A DNA stretch of 64,000 nt from Candidatus Nitrotoga sp. CP45 (GTDB taxonomy: Bacteria > Pseudomonadota > Gammaproteobacteria > Burkholderiales > Gallionellaceae). How positions within the stretch are numbered: the first letter of the stretch is position 1; every line of letters starts with the position of its first letter. The stretch lies in NCBI GenBank assembly GCA_003402375.1, contig QFXJ01000011.1, positions 1 to 64,000 on the forward strand, given 5' to 3'. This document shows, piece after piece, positions 29,137 through 38,313 of the stretch. The notes beneath the pieces are model-generated. The model ran no database searches. It saw only the letters and a list, made by a program, of their open reading frames with translations, and was not told the DNA's origin. The position numbers and the translations under genes are program-made.

Positions 29137-30495
29137 ATGGCGAAAGCAAAAATAATATATAGCTGCACTGAATGTGGTGGACAAGTTTCAAAATGGCAGG
29201 GGCAGTGCCCGCATTGCACGGCTTGGAATACGCTGGTGGAAAGTGTGGTCGAACTGGCGACTAGCGGAAAAAATCGCTACAGCTCGCTGGCGACAACGGG
29301 CATGATGCAAACGCTGGCCGAAGTCAGGGCGGAAGAAGTGCCGCGCACGCCGACCGGTATTGCCGAGTTTGACCGCGTGTTGGGTGGCGGGTTGGTGAGT
29401 GGTGGCGTTGTATTGATAGGCGGTGATCCCGGAATAGGTAAATCAACCCTGCTATTGCAAGCGCTGGCCCATCTCGCGACACATAAAAAAGTTTTATACG
29501 TCAGCGGCGAGGAATCGGCGCAGCAAATTGCCTTGCGCGCTAAGCGACTATCGCTGGATGCGCGTGGAATGTACCTGTTGGCTGAAATTCAGCTGGAAAA
29601 AATACAGTCTGTCATCCAGCAGGAAAAACCCGATGTGGTGGTGATTGATTCCATCCAGACCATGTATTCCGAACACCTCACATCTGCCCCCGGCTCGGTC
29701 GCGCAGGTGCGTGAATCCGCAGCGCAACTCACGCGCATGGCGAAGAGCTCAGCAGTGACCATGATTCTGGTCGGCCACGTCACCAAGGATGGGTCATTGG
29801 CCGGGCCGCGCGTGCTAGAACATATCGTCGATACAGTGCTGTATTTCGAGGGTGATACCCACTCCAGCTTTCGCATGATACGTGCGTTTAAAAATCGCTT
29901 TGGTGCAGTAAACGAACTCGGCGTGTTTGCCATGACCGAAAAAGGTTTACGTGAGGTGAGCAACCCTTCCGCATTATTTTTGTCGCAGCACGGCGCGCAA
30001 GTGGCGGGTTCATGCGTGATGGTGACGCAGGAAGGTACGCGTCCGCTATTGGTCGAAATCCAGGCCCTGCTGGATGAGGCGCACTCGCCCAATCCGCGCC
30101 GCCTTTCATTGGGTTTGGAACAAAACCGTTTGGCCATGTTGCTGGCCGTACTGCACCGCCATGCAGGCATTGCCTGTTTTGATCAAGATGTGTTTATCAA
30201 CGCGGTGGGCGGAGTGAAAATTACTGAGCCGGGTGCCGACTTGCCCGTATTGCTGGCCATCGTCTCTTCGCTGCGCAATAAACCTCTGCCAGAAAAATTG
30301 GTGGTGTTTGGGGAAGTCGGCCTGGCTGGCGAAATACGTCCGGTACAGCGTGGTCAGGAACGCTTACGGGAGGCCGCCAAGCTAGGCTTTACCCTAGCCA
30401 TTATTCCCAAGGCCAACAAACCGAAGCAAGAAATAGCAGGCATGGAAATTATTGCGGTGGAGCGGGTAGAGGATGCGGTAGCGAAAATGCGCTAG
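29137..30495 (+). CDS. radA: DNA repair protein RadA
   Basis: A RecA-like branch-migration protein of homologous recombination, 452 residues. The N-terminal zinc finger is C-T-E-C-G-G plus C-P-H-C at residues 10-27. The Walker A motif GGDPGIGKSTLL lies near residue 95, the RadA signature KNRFGAVNELGVF in the middle, and a Lon-protease-like C-terminal domain is present. The start at 29137 (MAKAKIIYSC) has aagg five bases upstream; the frame is open 15 codons further back, but those residues do not match the family. Confidence 0.96.
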   Translation: MAKAKIIYSCTECGGQVSKWQGQCPHCTAWNTLVESVVELATSGKNRYSSLATTGMMQTLAEVRAEEVPRTPTGIAEFDRVLGGGLVSGGVVLIGGDPGIGKSTLLLQALAHLATHKKVLYVSGEESAQQIALRAKRLSLDARGMYLLAEIQLEKIQSVIQQEKPDVVVIDSIQTMYSEHLTSAPGSVAQVRESAAQLTRMAKSSAVTMILVGHVTKDGSLAGPRVLEHIVDTVLYFEGDTHSSFRMIRAFKNRFGAVNELGVFAMTEKGLREVSNPSALFLSQHGAQVAGSCVMVTQEGTRPLLVEIQALLDEAHSPNPRRLSLGLEQNRLAMLLAVLHRHAGIACFDQDVFINAVGGVKITEPGADLPVLLAIVSSLRNKPLPEKLVVFGEVGLAGEIRPVQRGQERLREAAKLGFTLAIIPKANKPKQEIAGMEIIAVERVEDAVAKMR

Positions 30496-30633
30496 GGATG
30501 CTCAATATAAATCATGCAACCATTTGAATAATAAAATTATAAAAATTACATTGAACCGCCCATTTTTTGAAAAAATAGTAGCCCGCGCAGACAAATAATC
30601 CAAGGTTCCCCTCAGGATAGTCGAAGACAGGAC

Positions 30634-32826
30634 TTACTGCGGTGCGCACATCACCACATTTTCATTGATCCAGCCGCGTGCCACTACTTCCTGGATTGCT
30701 GATTGATCGCCGGTTATCCGGTGGTTGCTGTCTATGCCTTTGCTAAATCCATTGTTATAGGCGCGATATATCGGCACGGTATTAGCGGGACACGCGCCAT
30801 TTATAGGCACCATCGTCAGAAAATCTAGACTTTCAAAATTCCACCGTTTTTGTGTCGCAGGCGTCGTCGCCTGAAGTTGTTTAAGTTGTGCGCATTCATC
30901 GTCGCTAGCTGTATAGAAGTGGGAATTCGGCCCGGGCGACATGCTCCCGTAGAATCGGCAAACAGGCACATTTCCTCCAGACATGAACGTAGTGCCCGTG
31001 CGCTGCCAACGTCCGACAGCTCCGCTGTCAACAAAAGCCTGTTCGCCGGAACCAGCCGTAATGAAGTAATGATCTAGGTCGGGGTTGTAATATTCAATGA
31101 CTGTACCCGCAGCGGAACCGGTGACGAAGGCCGCAGTTACATTTTTGGGGGAATTCATGGCAACAGAACAAGTAGCGTTGGTGCCACTGCATGCACCGCC
31201 CCAACCAGAAAAAACAGAACCCGACGCGGGCGTAGCGGTGAGCGTTACATTGGCTCCCTGGGAAAAAGGCGCGTTGCATTTCGTCCCGCAATTGATCCCG
31301 ACCGGGGATGAAATTACGGCGCCGGTGCCGTTGCTAAGTTTGCTGACAGACAGTAAAAATGTCGGACCAGCGTTCAACCATTGGTAAAGTGCGTCATTGT
31401 ATGCAATATCAAAACGGCCATATTCATCTGTTCCACCTCCAAAGCAGCTGGGATTTCCTCCCCTTAACTGGCCAACCAAATAATGGGCGTTACCAACCAT
31501 TTCGAATAAGCCGGCGCCACTACTACCACCTTCAGTAATCCCGGAAGTATAGGCAATATCAAGAAATTTCCCGTTAGCTTTGTTTGCGAACGCGCACTGA
31601 TAAGTTTCTGTGTCCGGATTTGTGGCAGTGCAGTCCTGAAAAGATTGAAATCTGCCGAAACTTATCTTTTGTAAATCGCCTTGTGGATGATGAATCCCTA
31701 CCACGTAAGCATTCAATTCAGGGGTAATCGCAGACCATCCAGCATGTACTGCACCAGCAGGCGGCAGATTGCCCAGCTGCATGAAAGACGTGTCGGTTGC
31801 CTGGTTGCCATAGAGCAATGTGGCGCCACCGGTACGCATCTGGGATTCTGAATTAAGTGATCCGCTATTGCAGGCCGTAGAGCGATAAAACCAAAAAGTT
31901 TGTAGTGTTGACGCCACCGTCTGATTGGCGATGCAGTGATTGGCACTAAGAAAATAAGGCGTTCCACTTGACGCTGCATCATTCAGCAGCGTTCCGGAAC
32001 ACAGAAAACTACTGCCGGAATCGACAAAAATTATCTTTGCTGTGGCCTTGCTTTCAGGACTCCATTCGTTATGGCACGACACATCGATTTCACAACTTGC
32101 CGCCTGTCCAATCTTGGGAATTTTTTCTCCCGGAGCAGTCAGAAAGGTGTTCAAAAAAAAATGTGAGACGCTGGGAATTGCGATTTCAAGTGTATCCGGG
32201 CTTATACCCGCCGGTAATTCTATTTCCAAGGTTATTTCTTCGCCCTCGATATGGGGAGACCAGTAAGTGCGGGCCGCGTCGCTATGATCGCCAGCATCCA
32301 CATTACGCTGGATGCCCTCCATGATCTCTTTTCCAGAAATTTCGTAGGTGGCTCCCGCTTCTTGTGAATAGAAACGAAAGATGGCGGCCACCGGCAAGCG
32401 GCGCACCAAAATTCCCAAGCGAATACCTGTAGCCTGGGGTGAGTTAATACTAATCGCTGCGATCTTGCCGCCCTGGGCCGTGTTCTGCCACTTTAATTGG
32501 CTTGCTGTATCCGTGATACTTCCCAGTTGGGGAACATCGCGGCCGAAGCCGATTTTGCGGGGCGTACCGGGGTGCGGCTCAGCATTAGTTTCGGCAGATT
32601 TTTTCTCTTTAGGGATGGCGCCAATCGAGATTGAATGTGGTGGGGAGATGCTGGCACGACGGGGTTTTAACGGCGGGAGGCCAGCGTCAGCGGGAGCTGC
32701 TGGCCGGGTGAAAGATTCAACCCGGCCAGCAGCGGGTTCAAATGGCTGCGCGTTAGATGGGATGGGGATGATCGTCAGTAATACCCATAAATAAATTAAA
32801 GCATTGAAATTTAAGTTGCCCGGCAT
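30634..32826 (-). CDS. Secreted lysyl-endopeptidase-like serine protease, multidomain
   Basis: A 730-residue exported protein. Residues 1-26 are a signal peptide ending SNA. Residues 30-240 form a propeptide-like region. The trypsin-fold domain has the full triad His297 (SANHC), Asp345 (TDTSF) and Ser436 (GGSSGAG), and paired cysteines as in Achromobacter/Lysobacter lysyl endopeptidases. Residues 490-570 form one InlB-like bacterial beta repeat (GSVFSGWGGACSG). Residues 578-730 match the beta-propeller-like DUF5648 (YYNPDLDHYFIT, HFYTASDDEC, YRAYN). Probably an extracellular protease with adhesion modules. It is a single gene with no export apparatus adjacent. Confidence 0.88.
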   Translation of the reverse strand: MPGNLNFNALIYLWVLLTIIPIPSNAQPFEPAAGRVESFTRPAAPADAGLPPLKPRRASISPPHSISIGAIPKEKKSAETNAEPHPGTPRKIGFGRDVPQLGSITDTASQLKWQNTAQGGKIAAISINSPQATGIRLGILVRRLPVAAIFRFYSQEAGATYEISGKEIMEGIQRNVDAGDHSDAARTYWSPHIEGEEITLEIELPAGISPDTLEIAIPSVSHFFLNTFLTAPGEKIPKIGQAASCEIDVSCHNEWSPESKATAKIIFVDSGSSFLCSGTLLNDAASSGTPYFLSANHCIANQTVASTLQTFWFYRSTACNSGSLNSESQMRTGGATLLYGNQATDTSFMQLGNLPPAGAVHAGWSAITPELNAYVVGIHHPQGDLQKISFGRFQSFQDCTATNPDTETYQCAFANKANGKFLDIAYTSGITEGGSSGAGLFEMVGNAHYLVGQLRGGNPSCFGGGTDEYGRFDIAYNDALYQWLNAGPTFLLSVSKLSNGTGAVISSPVGINCGTKCNAPFSQGANVTLTATPASGSVFSGWGGACSGTNATCSVAMNSPKNVTAAFVTGSAAGTVIEYYNPDLDHYFITAGSGEQAFVDSGAVGRWQRTGTTFMSGGNVPVCRFYGSMSPGPNSHFYTASDDECAQLKQLQATTPATQKRWNFESLDFLTMVPINGACPANTVPIYRAYNNGFSKGIDSNHRITGDQSAIQEVVARGWINENVVMCAPQ

Positions 32827-33232
32827 GATTTGCTTCGCGTCTTTAGTATCTATGGATTTTATAACACACTACACCGCAGTCGATTGTCAATAATGGATAT
32901 AAACGTGACCATGCAGTCAGTCTTTTTCATGAAACATGTTCAAATGCAACGGGTGATAGACAGTCTAGCCGAACTTATTCAGTTATATGTGACCACCTAT
33001 TCTCAATACTCTTTGCTGAACCTCGCGTTAGAGTTTCTCCGTTTCATGCGATACCCTTGTTTAAAGTTTAACCAACGTCCATGTCCATTTTTTTCAACCT
33101 ACCTGAAAGCAGGCTAATCACCGGGGGTGCGACAATTTGTCACATTCCCTCAATCTATACATTAAGTTAGCATCGTACTCCAATACTATTGTGTGCGGGA
33201 TACTGTTGAGATTGAATGACAGTTGGTCTGTT
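32827..33232. other. Divergent intergenic region upstream of TonB receptor
   Basis: The promoter region for the protease (minus) and the TonB receptor (plus). A 95-codon frame at 32830-33117 has no ribosome site and looks like chance. No Fur box that I would defend and no cobalamin riboswitch consensus is present. Confidence 0.4.
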
Positions 33233-33299
33233 GGCACAACCCATTTATACCAACCACATGATGAATCTTGTGGTTCGGTAGGGTATACGCGAGTGTGCC
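33233..33299 (+). promoter_or_regulatory. Structured 5' leader of the TonB receptor gene (candidate)
   Basis: Nested complementary blocks form one long interrupted hairpin. GGCACA (33233) pairs with TGTGCC (33294). ACCC (33239) pairs with GGGT (33281), and TACC (33248) with GGTA (33277). AACCACA (33252) pairs with TGTGGTT (33269) around a ten-base loop. The structure ends 56 bases before the ATG and has no T-run, so it is not a terminator. It could be a regulatory leader or a palindromic repeat. Confidence 0.45.
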
Positions 33300-33355
33300 G
33301 TGTAAAACTTAGTGCTATGACATGGATTTTGTTAGAAAAATTTAAAGGGTTAATT

Positions 33356-35425
33356 ATGAGTTATGGCTACAAATCACAGTATTTATTAATCTTGGCTGCA
33401 TTACCCTGCCTCGCATATGCAGACCATGTAATAAAAGATTTTGAGCCAACTCTCCCCACAGTCAATGTGACAGGTGAACGTGACAAGCTGGGTGCATCAT
33501 TGACTCAGCCAGATATCAAGCGGGCTACCAACGAAATTAATCAAACCGCTGGTGGGGTGACTATTGTTGATGCCGAAAAGGTTCGCGAAGGTCGAGTATC
33601 AAATTTTGCCGATACTTTAGGACTTGCCACAGGTGTATTTGCTCAGTCTCGATTTGGAGCTGAAGAGACACGCTTATCTATACGGGGGTCAGGACTGCAG
33701 CGTACATTTCATGGCCGTGGTATCAAGCTGATGCAAGACGGCATCCCAGTTAATCAAGCTGATGGCAGTTTTGATTTTCAGGCAATCGAACCGCTGTCCA
33801 CTCGTTATATTGAAGTTTATCGCGGAGCCAATGCACTTCGTTATGGAGCGACTAACTTGGGCGGTGCAATCAATTTTGTTTCTCCTACAGGTTACGATGC
33901 ACCAAGATTTGAAACGCGTGCAGAAATTGGCAGTTTTGACTATAAACGCTTTGGTGTCGCCACAGGTGGTGTTGTCGGAGATCTGGATTATTTCGTCAAT
34001 GCAAGCACCTTCAGCCAAGATGGTTACAGGGACTTTGCTAAACAAAATGCAAAACGGACAAATGCGAATATTGGCTATCGATTCAACCCTGATTTAGAAA
34101 CCCGTTTTTATCTTGGTTACGCGAATAGTGATTCTGAATTGCCAGGAAATCTGACTAAAGCTCAGTTGAAGCTTGACCCAAGCCGAGCTTTTCTGAGTCC
34201 TGCCACCCTGCAACAAAAACGTGATATTGAGTTATTGCGCATAGCCAACAAAACCACATTACGTATGGGTAACACCCGTCTGGAAATTGGTGCTTTCTAC
34301 TCTGAAAAAAACCTATTCCACCCTATTTTTCAAGTGCTGGATCAGGATAATCATGATTATGGCCTGGAAGTACGCCTGGTAAACGATAGTCAGCTGTTCG
34401 GTTACAAGAACGAATTCGTGCTTGGTTTTACCCCTACCCGGGGCGTCACACAGGAAGATCGCTGGGTAAACGAAAAAGGCAATCGGGGTGCCCGTACGAA
34501 CAAATCTGATCAGATTGCTACCAATATTGGGCTATATGCTGAGAATCGCTTATTTGTACTGCCCAAACTCGCCCTCATTACCGGCGTGCAATATACAAAG
34601 TCCAAACGTGAATATATTGACAAATTTTTTGACACGCCAGCACAGAATGAAAGTTTCAATGCAAACTATACTCAAACCAGCCCTAAAATTGGGCTCTTGT
34701 ATAACCATCTTCCCAATGTGCAATCTTATGCAAATGTCTCGCGCAGTTTCGAGCCCCCCTCATTTGGCGAACTGGCGGGAGGTTTAAAACCCAACATTGT
34801 TAAAGCTCAAAATGGCACCACTTTTGAAATTGGTACACGTGGTAACAGCAAAAATATTGATTGGGACATCTCCGCTTATCATGCACGATTGAGCAATGAG
34901 CTATTGCAGACTGCCGTCTTTGCAGGTGGTAACAATCCAGTTCCGGTGGCACAAACCACCAATGCTTCTCGAACGATACACGCTGGCCTTGAAATGGGCC
35001 TGACAGCACGCCTACCTTTCAATCTGGAATGGCGCCAAAATTTTCTAGTCAACGAATTTCGCTTTGATGATGATCGCACCTTTGGCAATCGCCGTCTTCC
35101 AGGGATACCTAGAACCTTGCTGCGCGGTGAGTTGAAGTACCGCTCAGGTGGCTTTTATATCGGCCCCACCATTGAATCTTCACCTCACCGATACGCGGTC
35201 GATTTTGCAGAGACCCTTTACGCAGACGGCTATACCATTTTCGGCCTAAAGATGGGCCAGAAAATCAATGCGCAAATTTCCTGGTTCCTGGAAGGGCGTA
35301 ACCTTGCTGACCGTAAATATGCTGCCACCACCAGCGTGGTACTTAATCAAGGCGGTGCTGATGGCGCTCTATTTCTGCCTGGTGATGGCCGTTCGGTCTA
35401 CACCGGTGTGCAATGGCGATTTTAA
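33356..35425 (+). CDS. TonB-dependent outer-membrane receptor
   Basis: 689 residues. The ATG at 33356 gives a signal peptide (residues 1-22, LLILAALPCLAYA). Then come a TonB-box-like stretch (LPTVNVTGE), a plug domain (about 55-170; RLSIRGSGLQ, GIKLMQDGIPVNQADG, IEVYRGANALRYG) and a 22-strand-type barrel ending in the usual aromatic residue (VQWRF). The longer upstream frame lacks these features. It most resembles FecA/YncD-like receptors for iron complexes; the ligand is unknown. No TonB or ExbBD gene and no anti-sigma N-terminal extension are present. It takes up its ligand across the outer membrane. Confidence 0.93.
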   Translation: MSYGYKSQYLLILAALPCLAYADHVIKDFEPTLPTVNVTGERDKLGASLTQPDIKRATNEINQTAGGVTIVDAEKVREGRVSNFADTLGLATGVFAQSRFGAEETRLSIRGSGLQRTFHGRGIKLMQDGIPVNQADGSFDFQAIEPLSTRYIEVYRGANALRYGATNLGGAINFVSPTGYDAPRFETRAEIGSFDYKRFGVATGGVVGDLDYFVNASTFSQDGYRDFAKQNAKRTNANIGYRFNPDLETRFYLGYANSDSELPGNLTKAQLKLDPSRAFLSPATLQQKRDIELLRIANKTTLRMGNTRLEIGAFYSEKNLFHPIFQVLDQDNHDYGLEVRLVNDSQLFGYKNEFVLGFTPTRGVTQEDRWVNEKGNRGARTNKSDQIATNIGLYAENRLFVLPKLALITGVQYTKSKREYIDKFFDTPAQNESFNANYTQTSPKIGLLYNHLPNVQSYANVSRSFEPPSFGELAGGLKPNIVKAQNGTTFEIGTRGNSKNIDWDISAYHARLSNELLQTAVFAGGNNPVPVAQTTNASRTIHAGLEMGLTARLPFNLEWRQNFLVNEFRFDDDRTFGNRRLPGIPRTLLRGELKYRSGGFYIGPTIESSPHRYAVDFAETLYADGYTIFGLKMGQKINAQISWFLEGRNLADRKYAATTSVVLNQGGADGALFLPGDGRSVYTGVQWRF

Positions 35426-35447
35426 TTTATAGTGCTTAATTCACTGA

Positions 35448-36021
35448 GATAAACCCCCAGCTCTGCCGGGGGACTCACCAAGGTTTGACCAATACGACGG
35501 TCGGAATAAATTTCCGAGTCTTGACCAAAAGACGAAGGAGATTCACAAATGAAAGAGTGCTAGAGCCTCACACATACGAGATGGGATTGTAAATACCACG
35601 TGGTGTGTATCCCGAAGATGCGAAAGAAGAAAATATTCTGAATATTGTGCCAGCACCTTGGTGCGATATTTGGAGAATTGGCGAAGCATAAGGAAGTGGA
35701 AGTTGTGGAAGGGCACCTGATGTCAGATCATGTACATATATGTTTGAGCATACCGCCGAAGTACGCGGTCTCGAACGTGGTTGGGATGCATCAAAGGCAA
35801 GAGTGCAATCATCAGAGCCAGGAAGTATGGAGGTCGAGCGAGGAATTTCACTGGTCAGGCTTTCTGGGCAAGAGGCTACTTCGTATCGACAGTAGGATTA
35901 GATGAAGCAGAGGATGAACGATATGACCAGATGAAACTGGACGTATAGCTGCCTGGGCGGCTCACGATTTTATCGGCCCCTTTGAGGTGCTCATCTAATA
36001 AGCCCCCGACTTTGTCGGGGG
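35448..36021 (+). pseudogene. IS200/IS605-type element with broken tnpA
   Basis: The frame from 35549 reads MKEC, stop, SLTHTRWDCKYHVVCIPK, stop, then GHLMSDHVHICLSIPPKYAV; after a frameshift it reads KYGGRARNFTGQAFWARGYFVSTVG. This is the whole IS200 TnpA (HUH motif HVH, Tyr region beyond) with two stops and one or more frameshifts. GC-rich hairpins at 35452-35470 and 36003-36021 mark the ends. It is an almost complete but inactive element. Confidence 0.85.
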
Positions 36022-36030
36022 TCATATAAC

Positions 36031-36054
36031 TAACCCGTCATCTCTGACGGGTTA
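36031..36054. terminator. Hairpin between IS200 relic and the next gene
   Basis: taacccgtca and tgacgggtta form a perfect 10-bp stem around tctc. It lies 32 bases past the stop of the minus-strand gene at 36087, where a terminator is expected, but no long T-run follows on the minus strand. Confidence 0.5.
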
Positions 36055-36086
36055 TGTGTGGTTATATTGCGTTCGTTTATCCTTGG

Positions 36087-37073
36087 CTACGGCCTCGCCT
36101 GCATGATTGTCCGGACTTCCGAAGCCCACGCCGTAAGGGCAGCAATCCTTATGGAATCTTCCGGGGATAATGATTTTTCCATATTCGAAGGATTGTTTTT
36201 TTCAACATCCTTGGCAGAATAATTGGCTGTTATTTTTGTAGGCACCCTTAGAGCGTGTGTTGATATCGATGACTGAGTTCCGTCATTAAGTCCGGTTTTT
36301 GCGCCTGTCTTGGTCGCGATTCTTAATGCATGAGCCTCGTAAATTGGAGAAGAGTTTGTAGGGGTACCTCCATTCATTGCTGTCACCCAGAAAGAAACGC
36401 CAGTTCCGCGATCCCCCGAAAATTTAAAGACATACATATCGGCATTTATCGTCAACGGTACATCCATACAAAACATCATTCCAATGAGCTCCCCGGATAC
36501 TTGAAATTCACACCCCATGTCATCAGAAGCAGTCGAAACAACACCGTTACCGGTCGACGTCGCGCTAAGTTTTGTGGTTAGTGTCTTCATGTCAGAAAAC
36601 GGTGCGCCGTCCACTATGGTTGTTAGCAGCCACTGTCCCAGCAACCCATCAGGCCCATCAGCGTATCCGAAAGGCCTCTTGGAAATAGCCCTCTGGCTTT
36701 CGCCCGGCAATGCAATGAAACCGTGTTTCCCGCTCGTAAAATTCACGGTAACTGTGCCGGCTGGATTTAACAAGGATGCAGATTTGTAGGCAGTACCGAA
36801 CGAAGTGCCGTCACGTAAATCAAGCAGGGAAGCTGTAAAGGTATTATTTACGATTGGACCCGCTGCGTAGTAAAACACGCTACTGCCGTCAGCACGGTAA
36901 CCGAAATAGGTGAAAACCACTATTTCGTTTTCAACCTCAATCTGGAACCCCCTGCCGGGAAGACCATTGTCCTCGCTATCAACGCCCCATATTCCGGTCA
37001 CCGGCATGAACGCCCATGCCGATGAGCTTATCGCAAGAAACAAAACAGCTACTATATTTTTTAGATTTAACAT
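36087..37073 (-). CDS. Secreted hypothetical protein, 328 aa
   Basis: It has a clear signal peptide (residues 1-21, VLFLAISSSAWA). The mature part begins FMPVTGIWGVDSEDNGLPGRGF, a pattern (GxW ... PGRGFQIE) shared by exported betaproteobacterial proteins of unknown function, repeated loosely as GPDGLLGQWLLTTIVD. It is mostly beta-strand up to residue 250. The last 75 residues are polar and probably disordered with a terminal helix. No catalytic motif is visible. It is a single gene; ggag-like sequence precedes the ATG only weakly. Confidence 0.65.
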   Translation of the reverse strand: MLNLKNIVAVLFLAISSSAWAFMPVTGIWGVDSEDNGLPGRGFQIEVENEIVVFTYFGYRADGSSVFYYAAGPIVNNTFTASLLDLRDGTSFGTAYKSASLLNPAGTVTVNFTSGKHGFIALPGESQRAISKRPFGYADGPDGLLGQWLLTTIVDGAPFSDMKTLTTKLSATSTGNGVVSTASDDMGCEFQVSGELIGMMFCMDVPLTINADMYVFKFSGDRGTGVSFWVTAMNGGTPTNSSPIYEAHALRIATKTGAKTGLNDGTQSSISTHALRVPTKITANYSAKDVEKNNPSNMEKSLSPEDSIRIAALTAWASEVRTIMQARP

Positions 37074-37199
37074 TTTTCACCCCCTCCGGTTACGTTTACC
37101 TGCGGCTTGATCAAGCGGAATCGAGTTTACAGCACAATTTAGATTTGACCCCGAACCAATTAATTTCGGCACCCTCGGACTAAGACAGGCTGCTAAAAG

Positions 37200-37386
37200 C
37201 TAAAGGACACATTCTGAAAAAAGCCCCTGAATCTAATTGAAACAGGGGCAAATGTCTTAACTAATGGGAGAGGTTAAGACTTCACGTTTAAGGAGGGAAA
37301 ACGTGGCATAGCTTGCGCTATACAGTGTATATAGGCCGGAGTACCATGAAATAGTTCCACTGTAATTGCAGTGGGATAATTTTTTA
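37200..37386 (+). ncRNA. Candidate small RNA or structured leader ending in a terminator
   Basis: Four local hairpins follow each other: 37223-37249 (GCCCCTG/CAGGGGC), 37254-37280 (GTCTTAAC/GTTAAGAC), a small one at 37308-37321, and 37355-37376 (8 bp). The last is followed by six T, as in an intrinsic terminator. No plus-strand gene lies upstream that would need this terminator. Either an independent small RNA ends here, or it attenuates the ABM-gloA pair, whose first ATG is 65 bases further on. It matches no riboswitch class I can recognise. Confidence 0.4.
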
Positions 37387-37451
37387 TTATGAGTGCTGAC
37401 CAAATAAGCACGGTTGGAACTGTAAGAATTTCAATTTAGGGGAGGTGTCTT

Positions 37452-37748
37452 ATGTCTGTGACTCTGATTAACTTGTTTGCAGTTCCGACTGGTAAGGAAG
37501 ATGAATTTGTTAAGCTTTGGGAGGCTATAAAAGTAGACATTACCAAGCAGCCTGGATTCATCAGTGGAAAGTTTCACAAGAGCCTCAAGCCGGATAGTCG
37601 ATTTAATTTCATCAATGTGGCTTTGTGGGAAAATGAAGAGATATATTGGAAGGCCTTTGAAAAAAGCGCAGCGCCCATGAAAGAAAAGTTACAACAGATG
37701 GGTGTGGAAATGATTCCGGCTCTTTATAACGCCATCTTCGAATATTGA
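37452..37748 (+). CDS. ABM-domain (antibiotic biosynthesis monooxygenase-like) protein
   Basis: 98 residues forming one dimeric ferredoxin-like ABM domain: [20 protein letters not shown], then [31 protein letters not shown]. Such proteins include quinone-type monooxygenases, haem-degrading enzymes and stress proteins; the haem-ligand pattern is not evident. It has a strong ribosome site (ggagg). It lies 70 bases before gloA on the same strand and may share its transcript, suggesting a role in reactive-carbonyl or oxidative stress. Confidence 0.85.
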   Translation: MSVTLINLFAVPTGKEDEFVKLWEAIKVDITKQPGFISGKFHKSLKPDSRFNFINVALWENEEIYWKAFEKSAAPMKEKLQQMGVEMIPALYNAIFEY

Positions 37749-37774
37749 GTCAAGATATACCACAGTTGCTCTTT

Positions 37775-37800
37775 GCTGCTTGCGGCGGGGCGCTTTATTT
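37775..37800. repeat. Short REP-like repeat (also in murI)
   Basis: gctgcttgcggcgggg followed by cgctttattt, with the near-identical counterpart at 53724-53749 inside the 3' end of murI. It is GC-rich with short dyad symmetry. Here it is intergenic, between the ABM gene and gloA. Confidence 0.6.
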
Positions 37801-37818
37801 AATCAGTTGGAGACACCT

Positions 37819-38205
37819 ATGCGAATTCTTCATACCATGCTCAGAGTAGGTAACCTGGATCGTTCAATTGCCTTTTATACAGAAGTGCTCGGAATGAAAT
37901 TACTGCGTCGAAATGATTATCCAGACGGAAAATTTACACTGGCATTTGTTGGTTACCAAGATGAAAAGGACGGGGCTGTTTTAGAGCTCACTTACAATTG
38001 GGGTGTTGAACAATATGACCTGGGATCAGGTTATGGCCATGTTGCCATTGAAGTTGATAATGCTGGCGAGGCATGCGAACTCGTCAAGCAAAAAGGGGGA
38101 AGCGTAATCAGGGAAGCTGGGCCAATGAAGCATGGTACAACTGTTATTGCCTTCGTATCCGATCCGGACGGATACAAAATCGAATTTATCCAAAAGAAAA
38201 GCTGA
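37819..38205 (+). CDS. gloA: Lactoylglutathione lyase (glyoxalase I)
   Basis: 128 residues in two vicinal-oxygen-chelate halves. It isomerises the hemithioacetal of methylglyoxal and glutathione. Metal ligands are recognisable: His5 (ILHTMLRV), Glu near residue 57 (VLELTYNWG), His near 75 (GYGHVAIEV) and Glu near 123 (YKIEFIQ), the Ni-type bacterial form. The start at 37819 ([10 protein letters not shown]) has ggag eight bases upstream; the frame extends 13 codons further back without similarity. Confidence 0.95.
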   Translation: MRILHTMLRVGNLDRSIAFYTEVLGMKLLRRNDYPDGKFTLAFVGYQDEKDGAVLELTYNWGVEQYDLGSGYGHVAIEVDNAGEACELVKQKGGSVIREAGPMKHGTTVIAFVSDPDGYKIEFIQKKS

Positions 38206-38313
38206 CCCCGCAGGTTTTTCAGCCAGGATAAAATACGTTCTGCATAAATCACACACCCTCAGTTCTGAAGTAACAGAATGGGATTTTATTCAATTTATTA
38301 AGTTAGTCGATCC

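Noticed and set aside
29589-30170. 193-codon minus-strand open frame
   Set aside because: Antisense to radA.
33120-33355. Cobalamin riboswitch before the TonB receptor
   Set aside because: The conserved B12-box and the long multi-helix core are not present; only the nested hairpin at 33233-33299 is seen.
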